In this document: positions 55,337 to 64,000 of the stretch, piece after piece | Layout: the number at the start of each line of letters is the position of its first letter | Numbering within the stretch: the stretch's first letter is position 1 | From: Ligustrum vulgare | Lineage: Eukaryota > Streptophyta > Magnoliopsida > Lamiales > Oleaceae | Direction: 5' to 3' | Assembly (NCBI GenBank): GCA_963555705.1 | Contig: OY743187.1 | Location: forward strand, 18,180,133-18,244,132 | DNA length: 64,000 nt | Translations under genes and position numbers: made by a program | The notes under the pieces: model-generated | What the model saw: the letters and a program-made list of their open reading frames with translations, nothing else | What the model was told of the DNA's origin: nothing | The model's database searches: none

Positions 55337-55378
55337 GAGGTGTGAATAGCTTAAGACCTAATCACTAACTGAAAAAGG
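54859..55378 (+). promoter_or_regulatory. Former upstream region of the P450 gene
   Basis: It contains a (TA)n microsatellite at about 55293-55332. No other gene. The promoter is no longer linked to an intact gene. Confidence 0.4.
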
Positions 55379-55615
55379 ATGGAAGTGATGTCTAGCATAT
55401 GGATAGCAGCGATACTGGGAATCGCACCCTTATTAGGGTTGCTGTTCTGGTGGTGGAATGATATTTGTTACACAGTGCTGGTGATGCGCCGGTGCTCGGC
55501 TACTGGCACAAAGCTCCCTCCAGGCTACATGGGGATTCCATTTCTCGGAGAATTGCTCTCATTTCTATGGTATTTCAACATTGCTCTCCGCCCCGGTGAT
55601 TACATCAATTCTAAA
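55379..55615 (+). pseudogene. Cytochrome P450 first-exon fragment (CYP85-clan type), cut by a retrotransposon
   Basis: The frame starts with a hydrophobic membrane anchor (IAAILGIAPLLGLLFWWW), then the Pro-rich hinge KLPPGYMGIPFLGELLSF and LRPGDYINSK. P450s with this start are ER-anchored monooxygenases; the LPPG-MG-PF-GE hinge suggests the CYP85 clan (hormone or terpenoid metabolism). The subfamily is not determined. At 55616 the LTR of the Tat-type element begins, which adds four residues and a stop. The heme-binding domain is absent in this window and the gene here is dead unless exons lie beyond the element. Confidence 0.72.
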
Positions 55616-56310
55616 TGTCGCATTTAAGAATTTCTTATGTTAATCTATTGGACGAAGATAATTATCTATGTGCAAAAGAATTGATGGTTCGTACTGTTCT
55701 TCTTTCTGATGAGAGAGAATATATATTGATGAGTATCGATTTATGGCATCCCGAGCATGACCACCCCGAATAACCCCGACCTTACACACGATCCACTCTC
55801 CAGCCCAACGTCCCCGAGGAGTGAATCATCCCCGAGGATTTAAGTTATCCCCGAGGATTACATCGCATAAATAATGGGGTGTGCTCCTTGGGGTAATAAT
55901 TGTTCAGGTGATCCTCATGACTGGTCGGGGGCCATCATCCTACGTCGTATATTCAATTCCTATAAATGTTAGTAGTTATATTCCTAACCAACATCTAACA
56001 ACACATTCCCTAAAAAATAGGAGCATGAGTCCTAATAGGACTCATGCAATGCAGTATTTCAGTCTTATTATAATTCGTCCAGATACCTCTATAAATACAT
56101 AGCATCCCATCATAAATCAGGTACACAATAATTATTCTTCCAGTTTATAGCCTCTTACATAAATTTTCTCCTTCCTATTTACTGACTTAAGCATCGGAGG
56201 GGCGACGAGGACATACCTCCTCGCCTTTATTGCAGGTATTTGGAGATCTAGTTCGTGCTAGCTTGTTGCTCAAGTTCGGAACATTCCAGGTGCAATTTTT
56301 TGCATCATCA
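55616..56310 (+). repeat. 5' LTR of the Tat-lineage element
   Basis: Begins TGTCGCATTTAAG and ends GCATCATCA just before the primer-binding site. About 695 bp; the 3' copy lies outside the window. Confidence 0.75.
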
Positions 56311-56325
56311 TTGGCGCCGTCTGTG
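56311..56325 (+). promoter_or_regulatory. Primer-binding site of the Tat-lineage element
   Basis: TTGGCGCCGTCTGTG directly follows the LTR. TGGCGCCG-type sites are typical of Tat/Athila elements. Confidence 0.75.
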
Positions 56326-56344
56326 AGAACCATAACTAGAAGCC

Positions 56345-58206
56345 ATGGTTAATACACGATCTGGACTTCCGCAAGCAAACTTGCCTGCTCATGATCACAT
56401 TGTCGGGGTGGATCAGGTACCCCAGGCAACACCACTAGACCAGTCCACGTTACAAGGAAATCAGACATCACACCCCCAACCAGCTGTTGATACCCAGGCA
56501 GCGTTGGAGGAACTTCGTCAACAGGTTGCTACCCTTACACAAATGCTCACGCAGCAGAGCCAGTGTGGTACCCCAACGCCCGAGGAAGGGAATGCTTCAC
56601 GGGTCCAACCATAGAACTATGCCCCTAACACTGGTAGGGCCAGTACTTCGGGATTTCTGCCATCGACACCAAACGTTATGAGTTCAAGAACAGTGGCCAT
56701 GCCTCCTGCCGAGCTCACGAGAATTATCCAGGAAGGAATAGCAATGGGTGTACGACAAAATACACAGGCCCCAACAGGGTTCACCTCGAACACTCCATTC
56801 ACGCTAGATGTTTTGGCCTTTCCCCTACCAGACAAGTTCAAGTTTCCGAGGATAAAGGAGTATGAAGGTACAACCTATCCGGTGAACCATCTCAATATAT
56901 ACACTGACGTCATGAATTTGCAAGTTCCCCTGATCAGGTTATGTGCAAGGCTTTCCCCCAAACTTTGACAAGCGCTGCTAGGGATTGGTTCTCTACTCTT
57001 GAACCAAACTCCATTCCAACATTTGCAGACCTTGCTAATAAATTCTCGGCCTTTTTTGCAAGTAGTAAGCGTATAAGGAAGACAGTTGCTTCGCTTATGA
57101 GACTCAGCCAAGGACAGAATGAGACACTGCACGAATTCATGACCAGGTTCAACGCAGAAAGGTTGCAAGTTCCCGACCTCCATATTTCTACTGCAGTATC
57201 TGCTCTTACTCAGGCTGTAAGGTGTGAGTCATTCAAGATGTCCCTATCAAAAACACAGCCAAAATCTGTGACTGAACTTCTCACTCGGGCTGAGAAATAC
57301 GTGAATATGGAGGAAGTTATGTATCCGAGAAAGAGCGATACAACCCCCGAAAAATCTGAACGGAAGGATAGCAGAAACGATAGAAAGAGACAGCGTGATG
57401 ACAGCTCAAGGCAGGGGCGTGATCGTGATGATAGGGGAAAAGCAAGGACAGAGCAACCGCCTTCTTTCACTCCGTTGAACACCCCTCGGGGAGACATCCT
57501 TATGGAGATCAAGGATATGAAGGAATTGAAGTGGCCAGCCAGAATCAGGTCACCGCCAGATACTCGTGAGAAGAGCAAGTACTGTGATTTTCATTGTGAC
57601 CATGGGCACACCACAGAGACTTGCTACGCCTTACAGCGAGAGATAGAAGCATTAATCAAGAGGGGTTTCCTGAAAACATATGTGGGGAATGACAAACGAC
57701 AGAAGCGTGATCATGAGCAGGATCATCCGCCAAGGAATAACAAGCCTACGGCTGAAACAATCAATGTTATCATTGGTGGAACAGCTTCATGGGGAGACTC
57801 ACAAAATGGGCGCAAAATATATGCCAGACAGTCCTTGGGGGTCGGGCCTGTCTGTCATCTGGACATCAAATTTTGGTTTGACGACATGGAAGGAGTGATC
57901 ACCCCTCATGACTATGCTATGGTAGTCACAACAATCATAGCTAACTACGAGGTGAGGAGAATACTGGTAGTCAATGGGAGCCCAGCTAATTTGTTATCAC
58001 ATGATGCTTTCATTAAAATGAGGATATCAGCAAGCAGCTTAAGGCCTATCACGACTCCCCTGCAGGGATTTGGGGAGAGTATCATCATGCCCGAAGGCAC
58101 CACCGAGCTTCCTTTGACACTAGGGACAGACCCCAAGCAGGTAACAGAAATTACAATGTTTCATGTTGTGAGAGCTCCAATGACATACAACGCAATACTT
58201 GGCTGA
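56345..58206 (+). pseudogene. Tat gag and protease
   Basis: Starts MVNTRSGLPQANLPAHDH. It breaks at a TAG at 56612-56614 and continues in phase (PLPDKFKFPRIKEYEGTT), then shifts frame near 56940. The long frame 56941-58206 has the capsid core (LTSAARDWFSTLEPNSI; MRLSQGQNETLHEFMTRF), a charged linker, and a CDFHCDHGHTTETC knuckle. A protease region follows where the usual D-G-S/T-S site reads VNGSPANLL, so the catalytic Asp is lost. It ends at a stop in ILG. Confidence 0.82.
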
Positions 58207-58491
58207 CCAATGTTGAACATCATCAAAGCGATAATGTCGACATTCCATCTTGTCATGAAATTTTCAACAGCAGAAGGTGGGGGGGGGGGGTTGTTCGGGG
58301 AGATCAAACAATAGTGAAACAGTGTTATGTTACTAGTGTCAAGAACCTCCCAGCTGAGGTTACGCAGGTAGAGACGTTGGAGTCCGACCTCAAGCACCGT
58401 GGTTACGCCAGTGGAGGAATTATTGGAGGTCGAGGTCTGACCAGGGAGGAATGTCATCATTGGTCGGGATCTCGATGATGGTCTGAAAATA

Positions 58492-59646
58492 GTGCTCACG
58501 CAGTGTTTGAAAGAAAACATTGATTTGTTCGCTTGGAGTGTCGAGGACATGCCTGGAATTGAGCCCGAGGTCGCCGCTCACAGGTTGAATGTGAATCCCA
58601 AAGCACGGCCCATAAAACAAAGGAAGAGACAGTTTGCTCCTGACCGTCGAATCGTGATTCAAGAAGAAACTGGTAAGCTCTTAAAGGCAGGATTCATCAG
58701 GGAGGTTCATTACCCAGACTGGCTTGCGAACGTGGTCTTGGTAAAGAAGAGCAATGGCAAGTGGCGAGTTTGTGTGGACTATACTGATCTGAATAAGGAA
58801 TGCCCCAAGGACAACTATTCATTACCACAGATTGACAACCTCGTGGACAGCACTTCGGGCCATAGGATGTACAGCTTCCTTGACGCCTTTTCAGGTTACC
58901 ACCTAATCCCAATGGCAGAGGATGATCAGGAAAAAACATCGTTCATGGCTGATTCAGCGATATATTGTTACAAGGTCATGCCCTTTGGCCTAAAGAATGC
59001 TGGGGTAACTTACCAAAAGTTGATAAACAAGGTGTTTACGGCTTTGATTGGGAATAACATTGAGGCATATGTTGATGACATGGTTGTCAAAAGTACAGAA
59101 GTTGACAAACACGTTCAGGACCTCGAGGAGGTGTTCTCCACACTCAGAAAGTACAAGATGAAACTGAACCCAGCTAAGTACGTGTTTGGGGTGTCGTCGG
59201 GAAAGTTTTTGGGTTTCATGATCACTCATCGGGGTATAGAGGTCAACCTTGATAAAATACATGCACTAATTCCCATGGAGTCTCCCAAAAATAGAAAGGA
59301 TGTTCAGAAGCTGACAAGTCGGGTAGCAGTGCTTAACAGGTTCATGTCAAGAGCAGCTGACAAGTGTTTTTCCTTTTTCAAAATACTTAGGGGAAATAAG
59401 AACTTCGAATGGAATGAGGAGTGTGAGCATGCGCTGCAACATCTGAAAAAATCCCTAGCAATGCCTCCTGTGCTTACAAAACCAAGGCCAGGAGATGTGC
59501 TATCCTTATACTTGGCTGTTTCTCAAAATACCGTAAACGCAGTCCTCGTCAAGGAGGTTGGTCGAGCCCAGCAGCCCAAATATTATGTCAGCAAAGTCCT
59601 CCTTGACGCCAAAACCCGTTACCCCTTGCAGAACAATTGGCGTTAG
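58492..59646 (+). pseudogene. Tat reverse transcriptase and first RNase H
   Basis: An open frame of 384 codons with KWRVCVDYTDLNKECPKDNY, SFLDAFSGYH, MPFGLKNAGVTYQKL and the catalytic YVDDM. RNase H follows and is broken at 59646 by a frameshift. A G run of 12 at 58279-58290 lies just upstream, where another shift separates it from gag-protease. Confidence 0.85.
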
Positions 59647-59759
59647 CACTAGTTGTAGTTGCCAGGAAATTGAGGCAGTTCTTCCAATCACATACGATCG
59701 TGGTACTTACGAATTAGCCCCTGAAACATATACTTCAGAAGCCCGATGTATCCGGAAGA

Positions 59760-60266
59760 TTGCTCCAATGGGCCATTGAACTTGGCGAATTCGATATTGA
59801 GTTCAAGCCCCGACCCTCTATAAAAGCACAGGCCTTGGCGGACTTTATTGCAGAACTCACACCAAGGCCTCGGGGGCCAGTGAATAGCCCGAACATACCC
59901 GAGCGCTATTGGGAAATTTTTGTGGATGGAGCATCCAACTCCTCTACCTCGGGTGCAAGGGTCATAATTATAAGCCCGGACATGGAGGTTGAAATACAAT
60001 GTGCTTTGAGGTTTGAATTTGAAACGACGAACAACGAAGCAGAGTATGAAGCCGTCATCATCGGGCTTGAGGTTGCTCACGACCTTGAACTTGATCACAT
60101 AAAGGTATACAGTGATTCCCAACTTGTAGTAGGGAAAATCGATGGCACATTCCAGAAGAAAGAGAAGAAGATGAGTTTATATTGCCTTCGTGTTCACGAC
60201 CTGCAGAGGATGTTCGAAAGTTGTGAGATTTTGAAAATACAATATCAAGGCATATTTACTCTCTAG
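59760..60266 (+). pseudogene. End of first RNase H and second (archaeal-type) RNase H of the Tat element
   Basis: The frame starts in LGEFDIEFKPR and ALADFIAEL, then has WEIFVDGASN, NNEAEYEAVIIGL and VYSDSQLVVGKIDG, the D-E-D pattern of the additional RNase H found in Tat elements. It is cut by an insertion at about 60250. Confidence 0.82.
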
Positions 60267-61985
60267 ATTTGTGTTCATGAGCGTTGATATTTGATAAGTG
60301 TATTTTATACACTTATTTGTATGTCTAAAGTAGGATTAATTATTGTCGTTTGAGAATATTTACTATTTAATTTATGTTTATTTGTTTACTTTTCAGAAAA
60401 TGTCCCAATTGAAGAAGAATGAAGCAATTAATGGAAAAATGACACGATTGGATGCTAATTGGAGCTAAAATGAGCAATTGATAAGTTTGTAACGTCAACC
60501 GGAAAGATGGAATGTGCCGAAGCAAAGGAATAAGAAGTTGGAGGATCTAGTTGAAGGAATTGAGAGTTAAAACGAGCGAATTGAGAAGATTCCAAAGTTT
60601 GGGGACTATATTGTTGCAATTGGAAGTTGAAGGACTGAAGAGCAAATTAAACATGAGGGACCAACTTGCAAATATCCAGTGATTGATTTGGATAATAAGA
60701 AGACACTTTGAGGATTTTTAGGAGTCGATTGGATGCAAGTAGAAGTCAAAAAGGAATGGAATATGATAAGAATATTACCATAAAATTGATTCCAATCCTA
60801 GAAGATTCTGGACAGAATTCTAGTTGGACTTTGAGACCTAATTTTGGGATAGTAAAATTCGAATTGGGAAAATCCTATTTCAGGAAGAATTATAGCCCTT
60901 TACGTTATATTTCCAAATAACTTTGAATCATCATAATCGGATAAGGAAAGAGAAAGATATGGTCGAAATACTGAACGCTGTGCAGATACCAAAAAAGACT
61001 CGCGCGCGGATTTGATGAATTTCTTTCCTTCTTCAACTTGGTCTCTTCACCAACTATAAATACAACCTCTTTGCACGAAAATCAGACCTTTGCCTCTCCA
61101 TAGAACGAGCCACAATAGAGAATTCAACATCAAATTCTTGGAGAATCAAGCATAGAAGAGGGGCGTGAATTGAAAACAATTGAAGAATTGATAATTGGTG
61201 CAATCTTTCCATTCTTTATATTGTTTTTCAATGAACGTTTATTTTTACTGTTTTTGTTATTTCATGATGATGTGTAACTAATTTTAACGTTGGGATGAAC
61301 GATGTAGCCTAGTTAATTATTTTAATGCCATATTCCTTGTTTTAACGCTTTAATGCATGTGTTGATTTATTATTGTCTTAATGCTTGAATTGCTTGATCA
61401 CCAATTCATGATTTCATGTGTTATTTCCATAATCCGAGAGGTGAGTTAATAACATAGATCTAGGTAATAAATCCGGTAATTGAACGAGAGATAGAGATAT
61501 ACTCTTGTAATTATTGCGGTCGTGTGTGAATTCTTGTGTGTAATGCATCTAGTTAAGGAATATTCGGACCCGCTGTAGAGATACAAGGTTGACTTATTTA
61601 GGTAGGATTGATTTAAACTCGAGAGAGGAATCTCAATTTAAATTAGTGAATTCGACCGAACACACAAATAGGAAATAAAACTGGAATTGGAATTGATTTA
61701 ATTAGCATAGGTGAAATCGTGAATCCCAACCACTTTACAATCATTTTTTTAAAAACAAAACAATTTCAAAATTTAATTATTTAATTCATCTTCTTAGTTT
61801 TAATTTAAAACCACAAATTCTATTTCGTCTGTTCAAATAAAATTAGAACTAAAACATTTCGGTACTTAGTAAACAGTCCTCGTGGGAACGATAATCCGGA
61901 CTCTAAGGTCCACTTTATTACTTGATTGCGATATCGTACAGTTGCGATCTCAAATTGCACAACAATAATTTTGAGAGAACAGTTC
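60250..61985. mobile_element. Insertion of about 1.7 kb within the second RNase H, probably a solo LTR
   Basis: It separates LKIQYQGIF on the left from FERTVHMKYVSHPSIDPRP on the right, which are normally close. It includes TTGATAAGTGTATTTTATAC near the left, a CTATAAATACAACC promoter-like word at about 61054, and TCCTCGTGGGAACGATAATC near the right. There is no ORF of substance. Composition differs from the host element. Its ends and target duplication were not resolved. Confidence 0.55.
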
Positions 61986-63170
61986 ATATGAAATATGTGT
62001 CACATCCCAGTATTGACCCGAGGCCTGCAGTCATGGACATTGATCATGAGCCATCATGGATGGACCCCATCATCAAGTTTATAGCTGAGGGAAGTCTCCC
62101 GGGTGATCAGAGGGAGGCCAGGACCATCAAACAAAAAGCAGCAAAATACTGCATGGTAAGTGGAGTTCTTTTTAGAAGGAGTTTTACACTTCCCTACCTC
62201 AGATGTCTCAGAGCCTCTGAAGCTGCTCAAGCTCTTGCAGAAGTACATGAAGGCATGTGTGGGAATCATCAGGGTGCTAGGTCATTAGCCCACAGACTCC
62301 TCAGATACGGATACTATTGGCCGACCATGAGGACCGATGCAATGGATTATGTGAAGAAGTGTGATAAGTGTCAGAGGCATGGGAATATCATACACAGACC
62401 AGTTGAAGATCAAACTCATGTCCAGTGCCTAGGGCCATTTGAACAGTGGGGAATCAATATCCTAGGCCCTTTTCCCATTGCACGAGGACAGTTGAAGTTC
62501 ATAGCAGTGACAGTTAAATATTTCACTAAGTGGGTGGAGACAGAACCCCTAGCAACAATTTCAGAGCCCAAACTAAGATCTTTTGTTTGGAAATCTATCA
62601 TATGCAGGTTTGGCCTTCCAAGAGTATTGATAACGGACAATGGCAAATAGTTCGATAACGCGCATTTCATAGGCGATGCACGGGGCTCTTGGACGGAGGA
62701 ACTACCGACAATACTCTGGTCTTACAGAACCTCACACCGAACAGCTACTGGGGAAACTCTATTCATGCTTGCCTTTGGGATAGAGGCAACAATCCCAATT
62801 GAAGTAGGCTTTCCAAGTTACAGGCTTCTTTTCCCAAATGTGGAAGGAGAATGTACGGGCGAGAACATTGACATGCTTGAAGAGGTTCGTGAACAGGAAA
62901 GCACAAAGATAGTGTCTTATCAGAGCAGAACAGCCAAGTACTTCAACAACAGGGTAACACCGAGAAGGTTCAGGGCAGGAGATCTTGTGCTAAGGAAAGC
63001 GGAAGCAGCTGGTCATCCCCCGGGGAAACTTGGCCCTACCTGGGAAGGGCCCTATGAAGTTATATGACAAACAAGAGGAGGGTCATATAGCCTTCGGGAT
63101 CTTACAGGAGCACCACTTCCAAGACCTTGGAATGTAGACAATTTGAAAATCTACTACAAGTAACACAGCC
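61986..63170 (+). pseudogene. Tat integrase, with internal deletion
   Basis: A zinc-binding part (HEGMCGNHQGARSLAHRLL; CDKCQRHGN) is followed by the core start (FEQWGINILGPFP; FTKWVETEPLA) up to ITDNGK and a stop at 62650. Sequence then jumps to WTEELPTILWSYRTSHRTAT, so roughly 80 residues containing the third catalytic acid are missing. It continues with EATIPIEVGFPSYR, RFRAGDLVLRKAEA and WEGPYEV-stop. It cannot integrate DNA. Confidence 0.82.
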
Positions 63171-63316
63171 GGGCTTTGCAGTTCATTCCCTTTAATTTGC
63201 TTTACATTTTATTTCTTAGTTTAATTTTAGTTATGGCCTGCGCACCAACTTTTATTTCCCCAAAGTCATTTGTGAATAAAAGATACTTCTCTGCAATTAT
63301 GTTGTTCAAAAGAAAG
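63171..63316 (+). other. Start of the non-coding 3' region of the Tat element
   Basis: No ORF; this is spacer between integrase and the repeats. Confidence 0.6.
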
Positions 63317-63540
63317 TCTTCCCCACGAGGAAGCACACAAAGCCTTGCCCACGAGCAAGCACTCGAAAGCCTTCCCCACGAGGAAGCACCCAAAGCCTTG
63401 CCATGAGCAAGCACTCAAAATCCTTCCCCAAGAGGAAGCACACAAAGTCTTGCCCACAAGCAAGCACTCGAAAGCCTTCCCCACGAGGAAGCACACAAAT
63501 CCTTCCCCACGAGGAAGCACGCAAAGACTTTCCCGTGACC
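63317..63540. repeat. Tandem array of about 27-bp hairpin units (8 copies)
   Basis: Units are CTTCCCCACGAGGAAGCAC or CTTGCCCACGAGCAAGCAC plus a short linker, repeated eight times with a partial ninth. Each unit is a small stem-loop. ORFs across it (on both strands) are by-products. Confidence 0.92.
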
Positions 63541-63589
63541 ATGAACTTCAAAGGCTGACCTCGATTCTGGCATCACAACAATTAACCCC

Positions 63590-64000
63590 GAGCATTATCA
63601 ATAACACTTCCGTCATAGTTACGGTCCTTTATGATCGGGGTTAGTTACTTGGTCGGGGTTTTCATAAGTTGTTCATTATCCATCCCTAATCGGGGTTTAT
63701 ACATAGTGTTCACTTTTAATCCCTTGATCGGGGTTCATACTTGCGTGCATTATCAATCATATGATCGGGGTTCATACTTGCATACATATCAATCCCGTGA
63801 TCGGGGGTTCGCATTACTGTTCATTATTAATCCTTGATCGGGGTTCATACTTGCGTGCATTATCAATCCCATGATCGGGGTTCATACTTGCATACATTAT
63901 CAATCCATGATCGGGGGTTCGCATTACTGTTCATTATTAACCCCTTGATCGGGGCTCATACTTGCATACATTATCAATCCAGTGATCGGGGTTCGCATTA
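63590..64000. repeat. Tandem array of about 35-45-bp units with GATCGGGGTT
   Basis: TGATCGGGGTTCATACTTGC followed by a CATTATCAATCC part recurs about nine times to the window edge, with two alternating versions (CATACTTGCGTGCATTATC and CGCATTACTGTTCATTATT). It continues beyond the window. Tat elements often have such arrays before the 3' LTR. Confidence 0.9.

Larger units (their letters stand above)
55616..64000 (+). mobile_element. Tat-lineage Ty3/gypsy retrotransposon, running off the window
   Basis: The parts in order are the 5' LTR (55616-56310), the primer site TTGGCGCCGTCTG at 56311, gag-protease, reverse transcriptase with RNase H, an extra second RNase H, integrase, and a long tandem-repeat region. 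The second RNase H and the repeats before the 3' LTR are hallmarks of the Tat lineage. The 5-bp flank CTAAA (55611-55615) should reappear after the 3' LTR outside the window. Multiple stops and shifts make the copy inactive. Confidence 0.88.

Noticed and set aside
63202..63644. Overlapping ORFs on both strands with repeated Cys/Gly/Lys words
   Set aside because: They arise from the short hairpin repeat array of the Tat element. Several frames are open at once, which is typical of repeats.

Overview
This window is nuclear DNA of a flowering plant, most likely a eudicot. It is AT-rich, with spliceosomal introns, a pentatricopeptide-repeat gene, a DnaJ gene, a cytochrome P450 exon and a dense set of typical plant transposable elements (Ty1/copia, Ty3/gypsy, Helitrons, a Mutator-like element, MITEs). 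I do not assign a species. No complete tRNA or rRNA gene and no CRISPR array is present.

Layout. 1-4220: 5' part of a minus-strand PPR gene with a 2.26-kb intron in its leader. 4.2-11.9 kb: MITEs, a Helitron terminus, and a weakly supported minus-strand relic. 11.9-18.1 kb: a decayed minus-strand copia element broken up by two Helitrons and by a higher-GC block that looks organellar. 19.2-35.9 kb: a nested pile. An old plus-strand copia element carries a MITE-like insertion in gag, a minus-strand gypsy element (21286-25836, CCTAC target duplication) and an 8.9-kb young LTR element (26886-35756, CACCG target duplication). The young element lacks gag-pol but carries, antisense, two intact ORFs: an intronless LONELY GUY (LOG) cytokinin-activating enzyme homologue and an unrecognised Cys-rich basic protein. 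36-42.5 kb: a short Ser-rich exon, a MITE, and Helitrons with a 347-bp duplication that abuts a Helitron end exactly. 43.05-51.4 kb: a complete two-exon type II DnaJ gene. Its 7.3-kb intron holds a foldback, a MITE and a gag-only copia element; one LTR of that element contains a Mutator-like element carrying a methyltransferase gene fragment. 51.4-55.3 kb: intergenic repeats. 55.38-55.62 kb: first exon of a P450 gene, cut by a Tat-type gypsy element that fills the rest of the window.

The host genes (PPR, DnaJ, P450 remnant) are unrelated in function. The main processes visible are transposon nesting and gene capture. The element boundaries marked with target duplications are read directly from matching flanks. 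The LOG-carrying element is the most interesting object: its LTRs look nearly identical and differ in length by exactly two 98-bp units, so it is young, and its cargo ORFs are open with LOG catalytic motifs retained.
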